A stretch of DNA of 64,000 bases from Qipengyuania aquimaris (lineage in GTDB: Bacteria > Pseudomonadota > Alphaproteobacteria > Sphingomonadales > Sphingomonadaceae), in contig NZ_WTYI01000001.1 of the NCBI RefSeq assembly GCF_009827445.1, forward strand, positions 1,144,381 to 1,208,380, in the 5' to 3' direction. Under the pieces are notes generated by a model. The model had not been told where the DNA came from and searched no databases. It saw only the letters and a list, made by a program, of their open reading frames with translations. A program made the position numbers and the translations under genes. Shown in pieces: positions 49,551 through 59,100 of this stretch. Each line of letters starts with the position of its first letter. The first letter of the stretch is position 1.

Positions 49551-50342
49551 TTACTCCGCGATAGCGGCGGCGTCGGCTTCAGCCTCTGCCTCCGATGCAC
49601 CACCGCGACCAAGCAGGTCGGCGACCTTCTTGCCGCGACGCTGGGCAACCGACTTCGGCGAAGTCTGGTCGGTCAGCGCGTCGAACGTGGCGCGGATCAT
49701 GTTGTAGGGGTTGGAGGTGCCGACCGACTTGGTCACCACGTCTGCAACGCCCAGGCTTTCGAAGACGGCACGCATCGGACCACCGGCGATGATACCGGTA
49801 CCCGGAGGCGCCGTACGCACGGTTACCTTGCCGGCACCGAAGCGACCGTTGCCGTCGTGATGGAGGGTACGACCTTCCTTCAGCGGGACGCGGATCATCT
49901 TCTTGCGAGCAGCGGCAGTCGCCTTCTGGATCGCTTCGGGCACTTCGCGGGCCTTGCCCTTGCCGAAGCCGACACGGCCCGAGCCGTCACCCACGACCAC
50001 GAGAGCAGCGAAACCGAAGCGCTTACCGCCCTTCACCGTCTTGCTGACGCGGTTGATATGGACGAGCTTCTCGATGATGCCGTCGTCTTCTTCTTCGCGA
50101 CGACCGCCACGGCGGTTGTCACGGCCACCACGACCACGGCCGCGATCGTTGCCACCGCGGCCACCGCCACGGTTGCCACGTCCGCGCGGCTGACCTTCAG
50201 CGCCCTGTGCGGGGTCCTGGTTGGCAGCAGCTTCCGAAGGCGTATCGGCAACAGCCGGCTCTTCGTTGGTCACAGCGGTTTCGGTTTCTGCCGTCACGAC
50301 CTTTTCTTCGGTCTTTTCTTCGGTCTTGTTTTCATCAGCCAT
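49551..50342 (-). CDS. rpsE: 30S ribosomal protein S5 with acidic/RGG N-terminal extension
   Basis: 263 aa against about 167 for Escherichia coli S5. The normal body starts near residue 90: [33 protein letters not shown] and [12 protein letters not shown]. Before it lie about 50 acidic residues rich in Glu/Thr/Ala, then about 30 residues of Arg-Gly repeats ([12 protein letters not shown] and similar) of the kind that binds RNA. The reading frame is continuous from an ATG directly after rplR, so the extension is real coding sequence. Confidence 0.97.
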   Translation of the reverse strand: MADENKTEEKTEEKVVTAETETAVTNEEPAVADTPSEAAANQDPAQGAEGQPRGRGNRGGGRGGNDRGRGRGGRDNRRGGRREEEDDGIIEKLVHINRVSKTVKGGKRFGFAALVVVGDGSGRVGFGKGKAREVPEAIQKATAAARKKMIRVPLKEGRTLHHDGNGRFGAGKVTVRTAPPGTGIIAGGPMRAVFESLGVADVVTKSVGTSNPYNMIRATFDALTDQTSPKSVAQRRGKKVADLLGRGGASEAEAEADAAAIAE

Positions 50343-50344
50343 GA

Positions 50345-50689
50345 TCAGAACTCCAGCCCGCCTTCACGGGCGGCGTCGGCCAGCGCTTTCACGCGGCCAT
50401 GGAACAGGAAACCACCGCGGTCGAAAACGACGTTGGTGACGCCAGCCTTCTTTGCAGCAGCGGCGATGTCGGAGCCTACCTTCTTGGCGGCGTCGACATT
50501 GGCACCCGAGCCCTTCACGCCCAGCGTCGAAGCAGCGGCAACGGTCTTGCCGGCAGCATCGTCGATGATCTGCGCGTAGATGTGCTTACCGGTGCGATGG
50601 ACCGACAGGCGCGGCTTGCCACCAGCGCGGCTGCGAAGCGCAGTGCGCACACGGCGGCGGCGGCGTTCGAAAAGGGAAAGCTTTGCCAT
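50345..50689 (-). CDS. rplR: 50S ribosomal protein L18
   Basis: 114 aa from ATG 50689; the frame opens farther up but that part overlaps rplF and is not L18. [29 protein letters not shown] and the end [15 protein letters not shown] are diagnostic. It binds 5S rRNA with L5. One nt separates it from rplF. Confidence 0.97.
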   Translation of the reverse strand: MAKLSLFERRRRRVRTALRSRAGGKPRLSVHRTGKHIYAQIIDDAAGKTVAAASTLGVKGSGANVDAAKKVGSDIAAAAKKAGVTNVVFDRGGFLFHGRVKALADAAREGGLEF

Positions 50690-50690
50690 C

Positions 50691-51224
50691 TTACTTCTTC
50701 TTCCCTTCCTTGCGGAAGATATACTCGCCGCGGTACTTGATGCCCTTGCCCTTGTAAGGCTCGGGCTTGCGCCACTTGCGGACGTTAGCCGCAAACTGGC
50801 CCACGGCCTGCTTGTCACTACCGCTGATTTCGACGGTGGTCTGGTCCGGGGTCTTCACCTCGATACCTTCCGGAACATCGAGGTCGACGTCGTGCGAGAA
50901 GCCGAGCTGAAGCTTGAGCTTCTTGCCCTGTGCCTGCGCACGATAACCGACGCCATTGATCTCGAGGACCTTGCTGAAACCTTCGGTAACGCCTTCGACC
51001 AGGTTCGACACCAGCGTGCGCTGCATACCCCAGTGGTTGCGTGCCTGACGGGTGTCATTGGCCGGAGTGACCGAGATTTCGCCGTCTTCCAGCTTGTACT
51101 CGACCAGATCGGACATGCCCATGGAAAGGGTGCCCTTGGGCCCCTTCACGCTGAGCGTGCCATCTTCGATCTTGGCCTCGACCCCACTCGGGATCGCGAC
51201 GGGTTTTTTACCGATGCGGCTCAT
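50691..51224 (-). CDS. rplF: 50S ribosomal protein L6
   Basis: 177 aa, normal. [16 protein letters not shown] opens the protein and [23 protein letters not shown] closes it. It overlaps the rpsH stop by 1 nt (TGATG). Confidence 0.98.
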   Translation of the reverse strand: MSRIGKKPVAIPSGVEAKIEDGTLSVKGPKGTLSMGMSDLVEYKLEDGEISVTPANDTRQARNHWGMQRTLVSNLVEGVTEGFSKVLEINGVGYRAQAQGKKLKLQLGFSHDVDLDVPEGIEVKTPDQTTVEISGSDKQAVGQFAANVRKWRKPEPYKGKGIKYRGEYIFRKEGKKK

Positions 51225-51619
51225 CAGAATACCTCCGCCAGCACTTCGCCACCGACGTTGTCGGCACGTGCTTCGGCGTCCGAGAGCACGCCCTTCGGCG
51301 TCGAGACGATGGTGATGCCAAGGCCGTTGCGGACCACGGGGAGTTCTTTCGAACCCGCATAGACGCGGCGGCCGGGCTTGGAGACGCGGGCGACGTGCTT
51401 GATAGCCGGTTCGCCTTCGAAATACTTCAGTTCAATCCGCAGCGCAGGGTGCTTGCCACTGTCGTCTGCAGCGTAGCCACGGATGTAGCCTTCGCGCTGG
51501 AGTACTTCGAGGACGTTTGCACGCAGCTTGCTAGCCGGCGAAAGGACGCTGTCCTTCTTCGCCTGCTGGCCGTTGCGGATACGGGTGAGCATATCACCCA
51601 GGGGATCGGTCATAGCCAT
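51224..51619 (-). CDS. rpsH: 30S ribosomal protein S8
   Basis: 131 aa. [15 protein letters not shown] at the start and the C-terminal [14 protein letters not shown] block are diagnostic. In many bacteria S8 represses the spc operon by binding its mRNA; no site is identified here. Confidence 0.98.
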   Translation of the reverse strand: MAMTDPLGDMLTRIRNGQQAKKDSVLSPASKLRANVLEVLQREGYIRGYAADDSGKHPALRIELKYFEGEPAIKHVARVSKPGRRVYAGSKELPVVRNGLGITIVSTPKGVLSDAEARADNVGGEVLAEVF

Positions 51620-51630
51620 CTATCGATTCC

Positions 51631-51936
51631 TCACCAGCTCGACTTGGTCAGGCCCGGAATCAGGCCCTTGTTGCCGAGGTCGCGCAGTTCGATACGGTTA
51701 AGGCCGAACTTGCGGTAATAGCCGCGGGGGCGGCCGGTGGTGGAGCAGCGGTTACGCACCCGGGTCGGGTTCGCATTACGCGGCAGTTCAGCCATCTTGA
51801 GGCGCGCGATCAGTCGCTCGCCCTCATCGAGGCTCTCGTCGTCTGCGATCGCCTTCAGCTTTGCGAACTTATCCGCATACTGCTTGACGAGCTTCTTGCG
51901 ACGCTCGTTCTTGTTGATCGAACTCAGTTTCGCCAT
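51631..51936 (-). CDS. rpsN: 30S ribosomal protein S14 (zinc-free long form)
   Basis: 101 aa. It has [20 protein letters not shown] but no CxxC pairs, so it is the C-minus type that does not need zinc. It lies 41 nt after rplE. Confidence 0.97.
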   Translation of the reverse strand: MAKLSSINKNERRKKLVKQYADKFAKLKAIADDESLDEGERLIARLKMAELPRNANPTRVRNRCSTTGRPRGYYRKFGLNRIELRDLGNKGLIPGLTKSSW

Positions 51937-51977
51937 TGGACTTAAGTTCCTTCCTTATCTCTCGATCGGAAGGCGGC

Positions 51978-52556
51978 TCACGCCGCCTCCTTCTCTTCCG
52001 ACTTTTCAGCCGGGAACGGGAAACCGAACAGACGCAGCAATTCGCGCGCTTCTTCGTCGGTCTTTGCCGTGGTTGTTACGATGATATCCATGCCCCGGAC
52101 CTTGTCGATCTGATCGTAGCTGATCTCGGGAAAGATGATCTGTTCTTTGAGGCCCATTGCATAGTTGCCGCGACCGTCGAACGACTTGGCGTTGAGGCCA
52201 CGGAAGTCGCGGATGCGGGGCATTGCGATGGTCACAAGGCGATCAAGGAATTCGTACATGCGCTCACGACGAAGGGTGACCTTCGCGCCGATAGGCATGC
52301 CTTCACGCAGCTTGAACTGCGCGATCGACTTCTTGGCCTTGGTGATGACCGGCTTCTGGCCGGCAATCAGTGCCATCTCTTCGGCTGCAGTCTGGACCTT
52401 CTTCTTGTCCTGGCTGGCTTCGCCCACACCCATGTTGAGCGTGATCTTTTCCAGCTTCGGGACTTCAAGACGGTTCTCGTAGCCAAATTTCTCGGTCATC
52501 GCCTTAACGATCTGGTCGTCGTAGCGCTGCTTCATGCGAGGCGTATAATCAGCCAT
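51978..52556 (-). CDS. rplE: 50S ribosomal protein L5
   Basis: 192 aa from ATG 52556; upstream frame is inside rpl[15 protein letters not shown] and the [14 protein letters not shown] block are diagnostic. The C-terminus has a short acidic extension (EKSEEKEAA). It overlaps rplX by 8 nt. Confidence 0.98.
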   Translation of the reverse strand: MADYTPRMKQRYDDQIVKAMTEKFGYENRLEVPKLEKITLNMGVGEASQDKKKVQTAAEEMALIAGQKPVITKAKKSIAQFKLREGMPIGAKVTLRRERMYEFLDRLVTIAMPRIRDFRGLNAKSFDGRGNYAMGLKEQIIFPEISYDQIDKVRGMDIIVTTTAKTDEEARELLRLFGFPFPAEKSEEKEAA

Positions 52557-52869
52557 CGATGGTCTCCCCGGATTTGACGGCGACGCGCACCTTCTTGCCG
52601 TCCTTTTCTTCGAAACGGACGCGGGTGGGCTTGCCATCCTTGGGATCGGCAACAGCAACCTTCGAGATCGGCATCGGTGCTTCGAAGCGGTCGATGCCAC
52701 CCTGCGGGTTCTGCTGGGTCGGCTTGCGATGACGGGCTGCGATGTTCACGCCTTCGACGACGATCTTGCCGTCCTTGGGGTTCACTTTCGAAACCGTACC
52801 GGTCTTGCCCTTGTCCTTGCCGGACAGGACGACGACGGTGTCACCCTTCTTGATCTTTGCGGACGCCAT
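52549..52869 (-). CDS. rplX: 50S ribosomal protein L24
   Basis: 106 aa from ATG 52869, which overlaps the rplN stop (TAATG). A KOW motif [18 protein letters not shown] opens it. It is the assembly initiator of the large subunit. The frame is open much farther up but that is the shadow of rplN. Confidence 0.97.
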   Translation of the reverse strand: MASAKIKKGDTVVVLSGKDKGKTGTVSKVNPKDGKIVVEGVNIAARHRKPTQQNPQGGIDRFEAPMPISKVAVADPKDGKPTRVRFEEKDGKKVRVAVKSGETIDG

Positions 52870-53237
52870 TACAGCACCTCCGGAGCAAGCGAGATGATCT
52901 TCATGAAGCCGCGGCCACGCAGTTCGCGTACCACCGGCCCGAAGATACGGGTGCCGATCGGTTCTTCGTTCTTGTTGACGAGAACCGCGGCGTTGCTGTC
53001 GAAGCGGATCACGCTGCCGTCGGGGCGGCGTACGTCCTTCTTCGTGCGCACGATGACAGCGCGATGGACATCGCCCTTCTTCACCTTCGTGCGCGGCTGG
53101 GCTTCCTTGACGGAAACCACGATCACGTCGCCGACGGACGCGGTGCGGCGCTTGGAGCCGCCCAGTACCTTGATGCACTGGACGCGCTTTGCGCCGCTGT
53201 TGTCCGCGACGTCGAGATTGGATTGCATCTGGATCAT
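52869..53237 (-). CDS. rplN: 50S ribosomal protein L14
   Basis: 122 aa, normal. [19 protein letters not shown] and [20 protein letters not shown] are diagnostic. First gene of the classic spc set; 59 nt follow rpsQ. Confidence 0.98.
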   Translation of the reverse strand: MIQMQSNLDVADNSGAKRVQCIKVLGGSKRRTASVGDVIVVSVKEAQPRTKVKKGDVHRAVIVRTKKDVRRPDGSVIRFDSNAAVLVNKNEEPIGTRIFGPVVRELRGRGFMKIISLAPEVL

Positions 53238-53296
53238 TGATCCGTTTCCTTCTCACTGGCTTGCCGGAACAAGTCCGGCAGTTCCTAACGTCTAAC

Positions 53297-53587
53297 TCAG
53301 TTGCCTGCGGCTTCGACTTCGAGGTCAGCCTCGACAGCCTGCGTTCCGCCTGCCGTTACCCGGTCCTTGACCAACCAGGTCTTGGTCTTCGAGATCGGCT
53401 TGGTCTCTTCGATGCGCACGACGTCGCCGAGCTGGTACTCGTTCTTCTCGTCATGTGCGTGGTACTTCTTCGAGCGACGGATGATCTTCCCGTAGAGGGG
53501 GTGCTTCACCTTACGCTCGACCAGTACGGTCACGGTTTTGTCGGTCTTGTCGGAGGTGACGGTCCCGATCAGAATACGCTTGGGCAT
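53297..53587 (-). CDS. rpsQ: 30S ribosomal protein S17
   Basis: 96 aa, slightly long (E. coli 84) because of an acidic tail ([13 protein letters not shown]). [18 protein letters not shown] and [16 protein letters not shown] are diagnostic. It lies 10 nt after rpmC. Confidence 0.97.
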   Translation of the reverse strand: MPKRILIGTVTSDKTDKTVTVLVERKVKHPLYGKIIRRSKKYHAHDEKNEYQLGDVVRIEETKPISKTKTWLVKDRVTAGGTQAVEADLEVEAAGN

Positions 53588-53597
53588 GGTCTACTCC

Positions 53598-53807
53598 TTA
53601 AGCCTTGGCAGCGGCGCTGGCGCGCTCGGTCTGCAGCGTCTTGATCTTGGCGATCGAGCGGCGGACTTCGCGGATGCGGGCGGGCGCTTCGAGCTGGTTC
53701 GTCGCAGCCTGGAAGCGCAGGTTGAACTGCTCACGCTTCAGGTTGGTCAGTTCCTCTGCCAGCTGGTCGTCGCTCTTCTGGCGCAGATCTTCGATCTTGC
53801 TCATCAT
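53598..53807 (-). CDS. rpmC: 50S ribosomal protein L29
   Basis: 69 aa. LREK-type helix pair with [23 protein letters not shown] and RSIAKIKT. It overlaps the rplP stop by 4 nt (ATGA). Confidence 0.97.
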   Translation of the reverse strand: MMSKIEDLRQKSDDQLAEELTNLKREQFNLRFQAATNQLEAPARIREVRRSIAKIKTLQTERASAAAKA

Positions 53808-54238
53808 TCGCCTCCCAGGTGCGAGGAGTCACCCAGACGGGCAACAACCTTGGTCTTTACCGGCAGCTTCATGGCTGCGCGGCTGAACGCTTCGGCGGCC
53901 AGCGGGCCAGCAACGCCGTCGAGTTCGAACAGAATACGGCCCGGCTTTACGCGAGCGGCCCAGTATTCGACGGAGCCCTTACCCTTACCCTGACGGACTT
54001 CGGCAGGCTTTTTCGATACCGGCACATCGGGGAAGACGCGGATCCAGAGACGGCCCTGACGCTTGATGTGACGCGTGATCGCACGACGCGCAGCTTCAAT
54101 CTGGCGTGCGGTGATACGCTCGGGCTCGAGGGCCTTGAGGCCGTACGAGCCGAAGTTCAGCGTGGTGCCGCCCTTGGCGTTGCCATGGATCTTGCCCTTG
54201 AACGCCTTGCGGTACTTGGTTTTCTTCGGTTGCAGCAT
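53804..54238 (-). CDS. rplP: 50S ribosomal protein L16
   Basis: 144 aa. [16 protein letters not shown] and [20 protein letters not shown] are diagnostic. It lies near the A-site tRNA elbow. It is 21 nt after rpsC. Confidence 0.98.
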   Translation of the reverse strand: MLQPKKTKYRKAFKGKIHGNAKGGTTLNFGSYGLKALEPERITARQIEAARRAITRHIKRQGRLWIRVFPDVPVSKKPAEVRQGKGKGSVEYWAARVKPGRILFELDGVAGPLAAEAFSRAAMKLPVKTKVVARLGDSSHLGGE

Positions 54239-54259
54239 GGTTCTTTCCTAATCCTGCAA

Positions 54260-54955
54260 TCAGCGAGCCGGACGGACGCCGGACGTCTGCGATTCCATCA
54301 TGAGACGGTCCTGCGCGGTCGGGTCATGGCCGAGGATCTCACCCTTGAAGACCCACACCTTGATTCCGATGATGCCGTAAGCGGTCAGTGCTTCGGCTTC
54401 AGCGTAATCGATGTTGGCGCGCAGCGTGTGCAGCGGCACGCGGCCTTCGCGATACTGTTCGACACGTGCGATTTCTGCACCGCCAAGACGGCCGCCACAC
54501 ATGATCTTGATGCCTTCGGCACCAAGGCGCATGGCCGACTGCATGGCGCGCTTCATAGCGCGACGGAATGCGACACGGCGGATCAGCTGATCGGCAATGC
54601 CCTGTGCGACGAGCTTCGCATCGACTTCCGGCTTGCGGATCTCGACGATGTTCAGCTTCACTTCGCTTTCGGTCATCTTCGACAGCTGCGCACGCAGCTT
54701 TTCGATGTCCGCGCCCTTCTTGCCGATGATGACGCCGGGACGCGCAGCATAGATCGAAACGCGGCACAACTTGGCCGGACGCTCGATCACAACCTTCGAG
54801 ATTGCAGCCTGAGCTGCGTTCTTGAGGATGTACTTGCGGATCTCGATGTCTTCGCTCAGCAGCTTCGCGTAGTCGCGCCCTTCGGCGTACCAGCGGCTGT
54901 CCCAGGTGCGGTTGATCTGCAGGCGCAGACCGATCGGATTGCTCTTATGGCCCAT
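54260..54955 (-). CDS. rpsC: 30S ribosomal protein S3
   Basis: 231 aa. The KH domain has [14 protein letters not shown] near residue 75; the start [15 protein letters not shown] and [15 protein letters not shown] in the C-domain are standard. Part of the mRNA entry channel. It starts 1 nt after the rplV stop. Confidence 0.98.
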   Translation of the reverse strand: MGHKSNPIGLRLQINRTWDSRWYAEGRDYAKLLSEDIEIRKYILKNAAQAAISKVVIERPAKLCRVSIYAARPGVIIGKKGADIEKLRAQLSKMTESEVKLNIVEIRKPEVDAKLVAQGIADQLIRRVAFRRAMKRAMQSAMRLGAEGIKIMCGGRLGGAEIARVEQYREGRVPLHTLRANIDYAEAEALTAYGIIGIKVWVFKGEILGHDPTAQDRLMMESQTSGVRPAR

Positions 54956-54956
54956 C

Positions 54957-55334
54957 TTACGCCTCTTCCTGCTCGCGAACGACGATCCGAAGGCGGCTGA
55001 ACGGCTTCAGGATGCGCGTCGACTTGCCGCGACCACGGGTGTGGAAGCGCTTCATCGTGATCGACTTGCCTACCGAAGCCTCGGCTACGACCAACGAGTC
55101 GACATCGAGGTTGTGGTTGTTTTCCGCGTTGGCGATCGCCGAGGCGAGAACCTTCGTGGCATCCTTGGCCATCGACTTCTTCGAGAAGGCCAGGATGTTG
55201 AGGGCCTCTTCGGCCTTCTTGCCGCGGATAAGCTCGGCAACGAGGTTCAGCTTCTGCGCGGAACCACGAATGGTGGTGCCTACTGCCAGAGCCTCGTTGT
55301 CGGCGACGCGACGGGGAGCTTTCTGCTTGCTCAT
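54957..55334 (-). CDS. rplV: 50S ribosomal protein L22
   Basis: 125 aa. [20 protein letters not shown] and the late [19 protein letters not shown] are diagnostic; the loop reaches the exit tunnel. It overlaps rpsS by 1 nt (TGATG). Confidence 0.98.
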   Translation of the reverse strand: MSKQKAPRRVADNEALAVGTTIRGSAQKLNLVAELIRGKKAEEALNILAFSKKSMAKDATKVLASAIANAENNHNLDVDSLVVAEASVGKSITMKRFHTRGRGKSTRILKPFSRLRIVVREQEEA

Positions 55335-55609
55335 CAGCGCTTACCCTTCTTGTCGGCAGCGTGACCCGGGAACGTGCGCGTGGGCGCGAATTCACCAAGC
55401 TTGTGGCCGACCATTTCTTCCGAAACGGCTACGGGGATGAACTTGTGGCCGTTGTACACGTTGAACGTGAGACCGACGAACTGGGGCAGGATAGTGCTGC
55501 GGCGCGACCAGGTCTTGATCGGCTTGGCATTGCTTGCGTCCTGAGCCTCTTCGGCCTTCTTCAGAAGGCTGAGTTCGACGAACGGACCTTTCCAGACGGA
55601 ACGAGCCAT
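55334..55609 (-). CDS. rpsS: 30S ribosomal protein S19
   Basis: 91 aa. [16 protein letters not shown] and [20 protein letters not shown] are diagnostic. It binds the head of 16S rRNA with S13. It lies 6 nt after rplB. Confidence 0.98.
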   Translation of the reverse strand: MARSVWKGPFVELSLLKKAEEAQDASNAKPIKTWSRRSTILPQFVGLTFNVYNGHKFIPVAVSEEMVGHKLGEFAPTRTFPGHAADKKGKR

Positions 55610-55615
55610 GTCGGA

Positions 55616-56452
55616 TTACCTCTTCTTCTTCGCGTGACGCGAACGGATAATGAACTTGTCCGTCTGCTTGTTCTTGCGGGTGCGGGCGCCCTTGGTCGGC
55701 TTACCCCACGGAGTGACGGGATGACGGCCACCGCTGGTGCGGCCTTCACCACCACCGTGCGGGTGATCGACCGGGTTCTTGGCGACACCGCGCGTCAGCG
55801 GCTTGATGCCCATCCAGCGACGACGACCGGCCTTGCCCAGGTTCTGGTTCTGGTTGTCTGGGTTCGACACGGCGCCAACGGTGCCCATGCAGTCGGCGCG
55901 CAGGTAACGCTGCTCGCCGCTGTTGAGACGCACGATGACCATGCCGCGGTCACGACCGACCAGCTGGACATAGGAACCTGCAGCGCGAGCGATCTGACCG
56001 CCCTTGCCCGGCTTCATTTCCACGTTGTGGCAGATCGTACCGACCGGCATCTGGCCGAGCAGCATTGCGTTGCCGGGCTTGGTGTCGGCCTTTTCGGCTG
56101 CGATCACCTTGTCACCGACAGCGAGACGCTGCGGAGCGAGGATGTAGGCCTGCTCGCCGTCTTCGTACTTCACGAGTGCGATGAAAGCGGTGCGGTTGGG
56201 ATCGTATTCGATCCGTTCCACGGTGCCTTCAACGTCCCACTTGCGACGCTTGAAGTCGATGAAGCGGTACTTCTGCTTGTGACCGCCGCCGATGCCACGC
56301 GAGGTGACATGGCCCTTGTTGTTCCGGCCACCGGTCTTGCGCTTGCCTTCCGTGAGCGACTTGACGGGCTTGCCTTTGTACAGGCCCGACTTGTCGACGA
56401 GGATGAGGCCGCGGCGCGCGGGGCTCGTCGGTTTGTAGTTCTTGAGTGCCAT
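55616..56452 (-). CDS. rplB: 50S ribosomal protein L2
   Basis: 278 aa, normal. [15 protein letters not shown] opens it, and [20 protein letters not shown] holds the His important for peptidyl transfer. It lies 14 nt after rplW. Confidence 0.98.
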   Translation of the reverse strand: MALKNYKPTSPARRGLILVDKSGLYKGKPVKSLTEGKRKTGGRNNKGHVTSRGIGGGHKQKYRFIDFKRRKWDVEGTVERIEYDPNRTAFIALVKYEDGEQAYILAPQRLAVGDKVIAAEKADTKPGNAMLLGQMPVGTICHNVEMKPGKGGQIARAAGSYVQLVGRDRGMVIVRLNSGEQRYLRADCMGTVGAVSNPDNQNQNLGKAGRRRWMGIKPLTRGVAKNPVDHPHGGGEGRTSGGRHPVTPWGKPTKGARTRKNKQTDKFIIRSRHAKKKR

Positions 56453-56466
56453 TGTTTCCTAGCCCC

Positions 56467-56775
56467 TCAGATACCGCTGGTGACGTCGATGCTATCGCCG
56501 TCCTTCAGGGTGACGACAGCCTTCTTCACGTCGTTGCGCTTGTAGGGCTTACCGCGCCAACGCTTGGTCTTGCCCTTGACATTGATCGTGTTGACGCCCG
56601 TCACGCTCACATCAAAGATCGCCTCGATGGCTTCCTTGATCTGCGGCTTCGTTGCGTCATTGGCCACTTTGAAGACGACCGCGTTATGCTCGGAAGCAAG
56701 GGTCGACTTTTCGGTGATGTGCGGTGCGAGCACGACGTCGTAGTGACGCGCGTCTACTGCCTGCTTCTTAGCCAT
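56467..56775 (-). CDS. rplW: 50S ribosomal protein L23
   Basis: 102 aa. [21 protein letters not shown] and [19 protein letters not shown] are diagnostic; it is the exit-tunnel docking site for SRP and trigger factor. It overlaps rplD by 8 nt. Confidence 0.98.
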   Translation of the reverse strand: MAKKQAVDARHYDVVLAPHITEKSTLASEHNAVVFKVANDATKPQIKEAIEAIFDVSVTGVNTINVKGKTKRWRGKPYKRNDVKKAVVTLKDGDSIDVTSGI

Positions 56776-57391
56776 TGAAACGGCCCTCCAGCTTTTCGAC
56801 CGCGTCCTTGGTGAGGACCAGCGTGTCGTGCTTCAGGATGTCGTAAACGTTGGCGCCCATGGCGGGCAGGACGTTCACGCCCGGCAGGTTTCCGGCGGCC
56901 TTCTTGAAGCCGTCGTTCACGCTTTCGCCGTCGATGACCAGGACCTTGCCGTTCCAGCCATTCTTGTCGAACACACCCTTCAGCGCCTTGGTCTTGGCGT
57001 CCTTGAGCTCGAGGCTGTCGACGACGACGAGGCCGTCCTTCGCCTTGCTCGAGAGAGCCATCTTGAGGCCGAGAGCGCGGATCTTCTTGTTCAGCGACTG
57101 CTCGAAGTCACGCTTGCGCGCGCCATGAGCCTTACCACCGCCGATAAAGATCGGAGCGCCACGATCGCCGTGACGTGCGCCGCCCGAACCCTTCTGGCGA
57201 CCGAACTTCTTGCCCGTGCGGGCAACGTCCGAACGCTCACGCGTGGGGCGTGCAGTGCCGCGGCGGTTTTCGAGCTGCCACGTTACTACGCGGTGAAGGA
57301 TGTCGGCACGCGGTTCGAGACCGAACACATCTGCGTTCAGTTCGATGTCGCCCGACGCCTTACCGTCGATTTTCTGGACCTTGACCTTCAC
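56768..57391 (-). CDS. rplD: 50S ribosomal protein L4
   Basis: 207 aa. [32 protein letters not shown] in pieces, and [10 protein letters not shown]-type ending, mark L4. In gamma-proteobacteria L4 represses the S10 operon; here no leader is proven. It starts 2 nt after rplC. Confidence 0.97.
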   Translation of the reverse strand: MKVKVQKIDGKASGDIELNADVFGLEPRADILHRVVTWQLENRRGTARPTRERSDVARTGKKFGRQKGSGGARHGDRGAPIFIGGGKAHGARKRDFEQSLNKKIRALGLKMALSSKAKDGLVVVDSLELKDAKTKALKGVFDKNGWNGKVLVIDGESVNDGFKKAAGNLPGVNVLPAMGANVYDILKHDTLVLTKDAVEKLEGRFNG

Positions 57392-57393
57392 GA

Positions 57394-58230
57394 TCAGGAC
57401 TCCTTGCTATCGGTGGCATCGCCCTCGGCACCAGCTTCCTGCTGTGCGAGAAGCTTCGCCTGAGTTTCGGCGTCCACCTCGGTGTTCACTTCGTGCTCGG
57501 CTGCGCTTTCGACCAGACCGGCGTCAGCTTCCTGCGAAGCGAACTCGTCCTGGTTGCGGCGCATGACGCCCGGGAACGGCAGTTCCTCGGCCGGAGCAAC
57601 CTTCACGGCATCGCGAACCATGAGCCAGCCATTCTTCGCGCCCGGGACCGAACCCTTGACGAAAAGAAGACCGCGATCGGCGTCGGTGCGCACGATTTCG
57701 AGGTTCTGCTGGGTACGCTGACGGTCGCCCATGTGGCCGGCCATCTTCTTGCCCTTGAACACGCGGCCCGGATCCTGACGGTTACCCGTCGAACCGTGCG
57801 AGCGGTGCGAGATCGAGACACCGTGGGTGGCACGCAGACCACCGAAGCCCCAACGCTTCATGGCGCCGGCAAAGCCCTTACCCTGCGTGTGACCGGTGAT
57901 GTCGACCTTCTGGCCGGCGATGAAGTGCTCGGCAGAAATGCGAGCGCCGACCGGAAGCAGAGCTTCTTCGCTGTCGACGCGGAATTCTGCGACCTTCATT
58001 TTCAGCCCGACTTCTGCCTTCGCAAAAGCTTCGCGCTGCGGCTTGTTTACGTTCTTCTGCTTCGCTTCGCCCGAACCGACCTGGACGCCGTAATAGCCGT
58101 CACGGTCCTGCGTGCGATGTGCGGTGACCTGGCAATCTTCCAGCGAAAGAACGGTCACGGGTACGTGCCGTCCGTCCTCCTGGAAGAGGCGGGTCATCCC
58201 GACTTTCTTTGCGATCACGCCTGTGCGCAT
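57394..58230 (-). CDS. rplC: 50S ribosomal protein L3 with acidic C-terminal extension
   Basis: 278 aa from ATG 58230 (GAGGAG 8 nt upstream); E. coli L3 is 209. The body is normal: [29 protein letters not shown] and [20 protein letters not shown]. From about residue 215 an extra 60-65 residues rich in Glu/Ala/Gln follow. A 244-nt gap with strong hairpins separates it from rpsJ, unlike the tight packing of most of the cluster. Confidence 0.97.
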   Translation of the reverse strand: MRTGVIAKKVGMTRLFQEDGRHVPVTVLSLEDCQVTAHRTQDRDGYYGVQVGSGEAKQKNVNKPQREAFAKAEVGLKMKVAEFRVDSEEALLPVGARISAEHFIAGQKVDITGHTQGKGFAGAMKRWGFGGLRATHGVSISHRSHGSTGNRQDPGRVFKGKKMAGHMGDRQRTQQNLEIVRTDADRGLLFVKGSVPGAKNGWLMVRDAVKVAPAEELPFPGVMRRNQDEFASQEADAGLVESAAEHEVNTEVDAETQAKLLAQQEAGAEGDATDSKES

Positions 58231-58298
58231 CGTCAAACTCCTCAACAGAGGCACCCAGAGGCCCATCCCCAGGGTGCTTGCCAGCCCGATGATGTGAT

Positions 58299-58371
58299 GC
58301 GTGCCCCCGTCCGGGCTGATTGCTTCCGAGAAGGAAGCAGACGGGGGACGCAGTCCCGGGCTGATGCCCGG
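58299..58371 (-). promoter_or_regulatory. Structured leader candidate before rplC
   Basis: A long hairpin has an outer stem GCGT-CCCCCGTC (58299-58311, one bulged G) with GACGGGGG-ACGC (58340-58351), enclosing TGCTTCC/GGAAGCA (58321-58339). It is followed by CCGGGC-TGAT-GCCCGG (58356-58371). Both lie in the 244-nt rpsJ-rplC gap. No T-run is present, so it is not a simple terminator. It may be a ribosomal-protein binding leader or a processing site. Confidence 0.45.
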
Positions 58372-58474
58372 CGGTATCCCGATGTCTTGCCTGATCTTGC
58401 GATCCGGCGGGGCTATCGAGCGCCCCTTTAACTTCCGGCTGCTTTAAAGTCCTGCCGGGGACCGGATCAGTGGC

Positions 58475-58786
58475 TTAGGCCAGCTTGATCTCAACGTTCA
58501 CGCCAGCCGCGAGGTCGAGCTTCATGAGCGCGTCGACGGTCTGGGCGTTGGGCTGCACGATGTCGAGCAGACGCTTGTAGGTGCGCACCTCGAACTGCTC
58601 GCGCGACTTCTTGTCGATGTGCGGGCCGCGGTTCACGGTGAACTTCTCGATGCGCGTCGGCATGGGAATGGGACCACGAATAAGGGCACCCGTACGACGT
58701 GCGGTGTCTGCGATTTCACCAGTTGCCTGGTCGAGAACGCGATGGTCGAACGCCTTGAGGCGAATGCGGATATTCTGTGCTTCCAT
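58475..58786 (-). CDS. rpsJ: 30S ribosomal protein S10
   Basis: 103 aa, normal (also NusE in antitermination). [17 protein letters not shown] and [20 protein letters not shown] are diagnostic. First gene of the S10 operon. It has its own candidate promoter and an attenuator-like hairpin upstream. Confidence 0.98.
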   Translation of the reverse strand: MEAQNIRIRLKAFDHRVLDQATGEIADTARRTGALIRGPIPMPTRIEKFTVNRGPHIDKKSREQFEVRTYKRLLDIVQPNAQTVDALMKLDLAAGVNVEIKLA

Positions 58787-58835
58787 TACCTACACCGATG
58801 CGAAAGAGCCAAGCGGGCCGGGGGTGACCCGCAAA

Positions 58836-58866
58836 CAAAAAGAAAGGTCCGCCTCGCATTGGACCC
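58836..58866 (-). promoter_or_regulatory. Attenuator-like hairpin in the rpsJ leader
   Basis: On the minus strand GGTCC, a 10-nt loop, GGACC, then TTTCTTTTTG. It lies about 50 nt before rpsJ and downstream of the candidate promoter, in the position where S10 leaders control readthrough. Confidence 0.45.
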
Positions 58867-58934
58867 GGTTTCCCGGAACGAGCGACCTTCCATGAATTCG
58901 ATAAATCAGAGACGAATCTCTGTCTGTGGGCGCG

Positions 58935-58963
58935 CATATACGGGTGACACCCGCATCTGGCAA
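58935..58963 (-). promoter_or_regulatory. Candidate S10 operon promoter
   Basis: The minus strand reads TTGCCA, exactly 17 nt, TATATG. It would start transcription near 58928 and give a leader of about 140 nt. The rest of the 314-nt tuf-rpsJ gap (58964-59040) holds nothing further that I recognise. Confidence 0.5.
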
Positions 58964-59040
58964 CCCCCGATTTCCGCCAAATCCAACTAGCGGGATCGTG
59001 GTGCGATCAACCGTGCCTCAGCACCGACCGCAAACCCCAG

Positions 59041-59083
59041 AAAAGTGGAAGGCCCGCCCTTCCCCGAAAGGAAGGACGGGCCT
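59041..59083 (-). terminator. Terminator after tuf
   Basis: On the minus strand AGGCCCGTCCTTCC pairs with GGAAGGGCGGGCCT around a TTTC-type loop, followed by TCCACTTTT. The T-run is interrupted. Confidence 0.7.
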
Positions 59084-59100
59084 GCCATTGAAGCAAAAGC

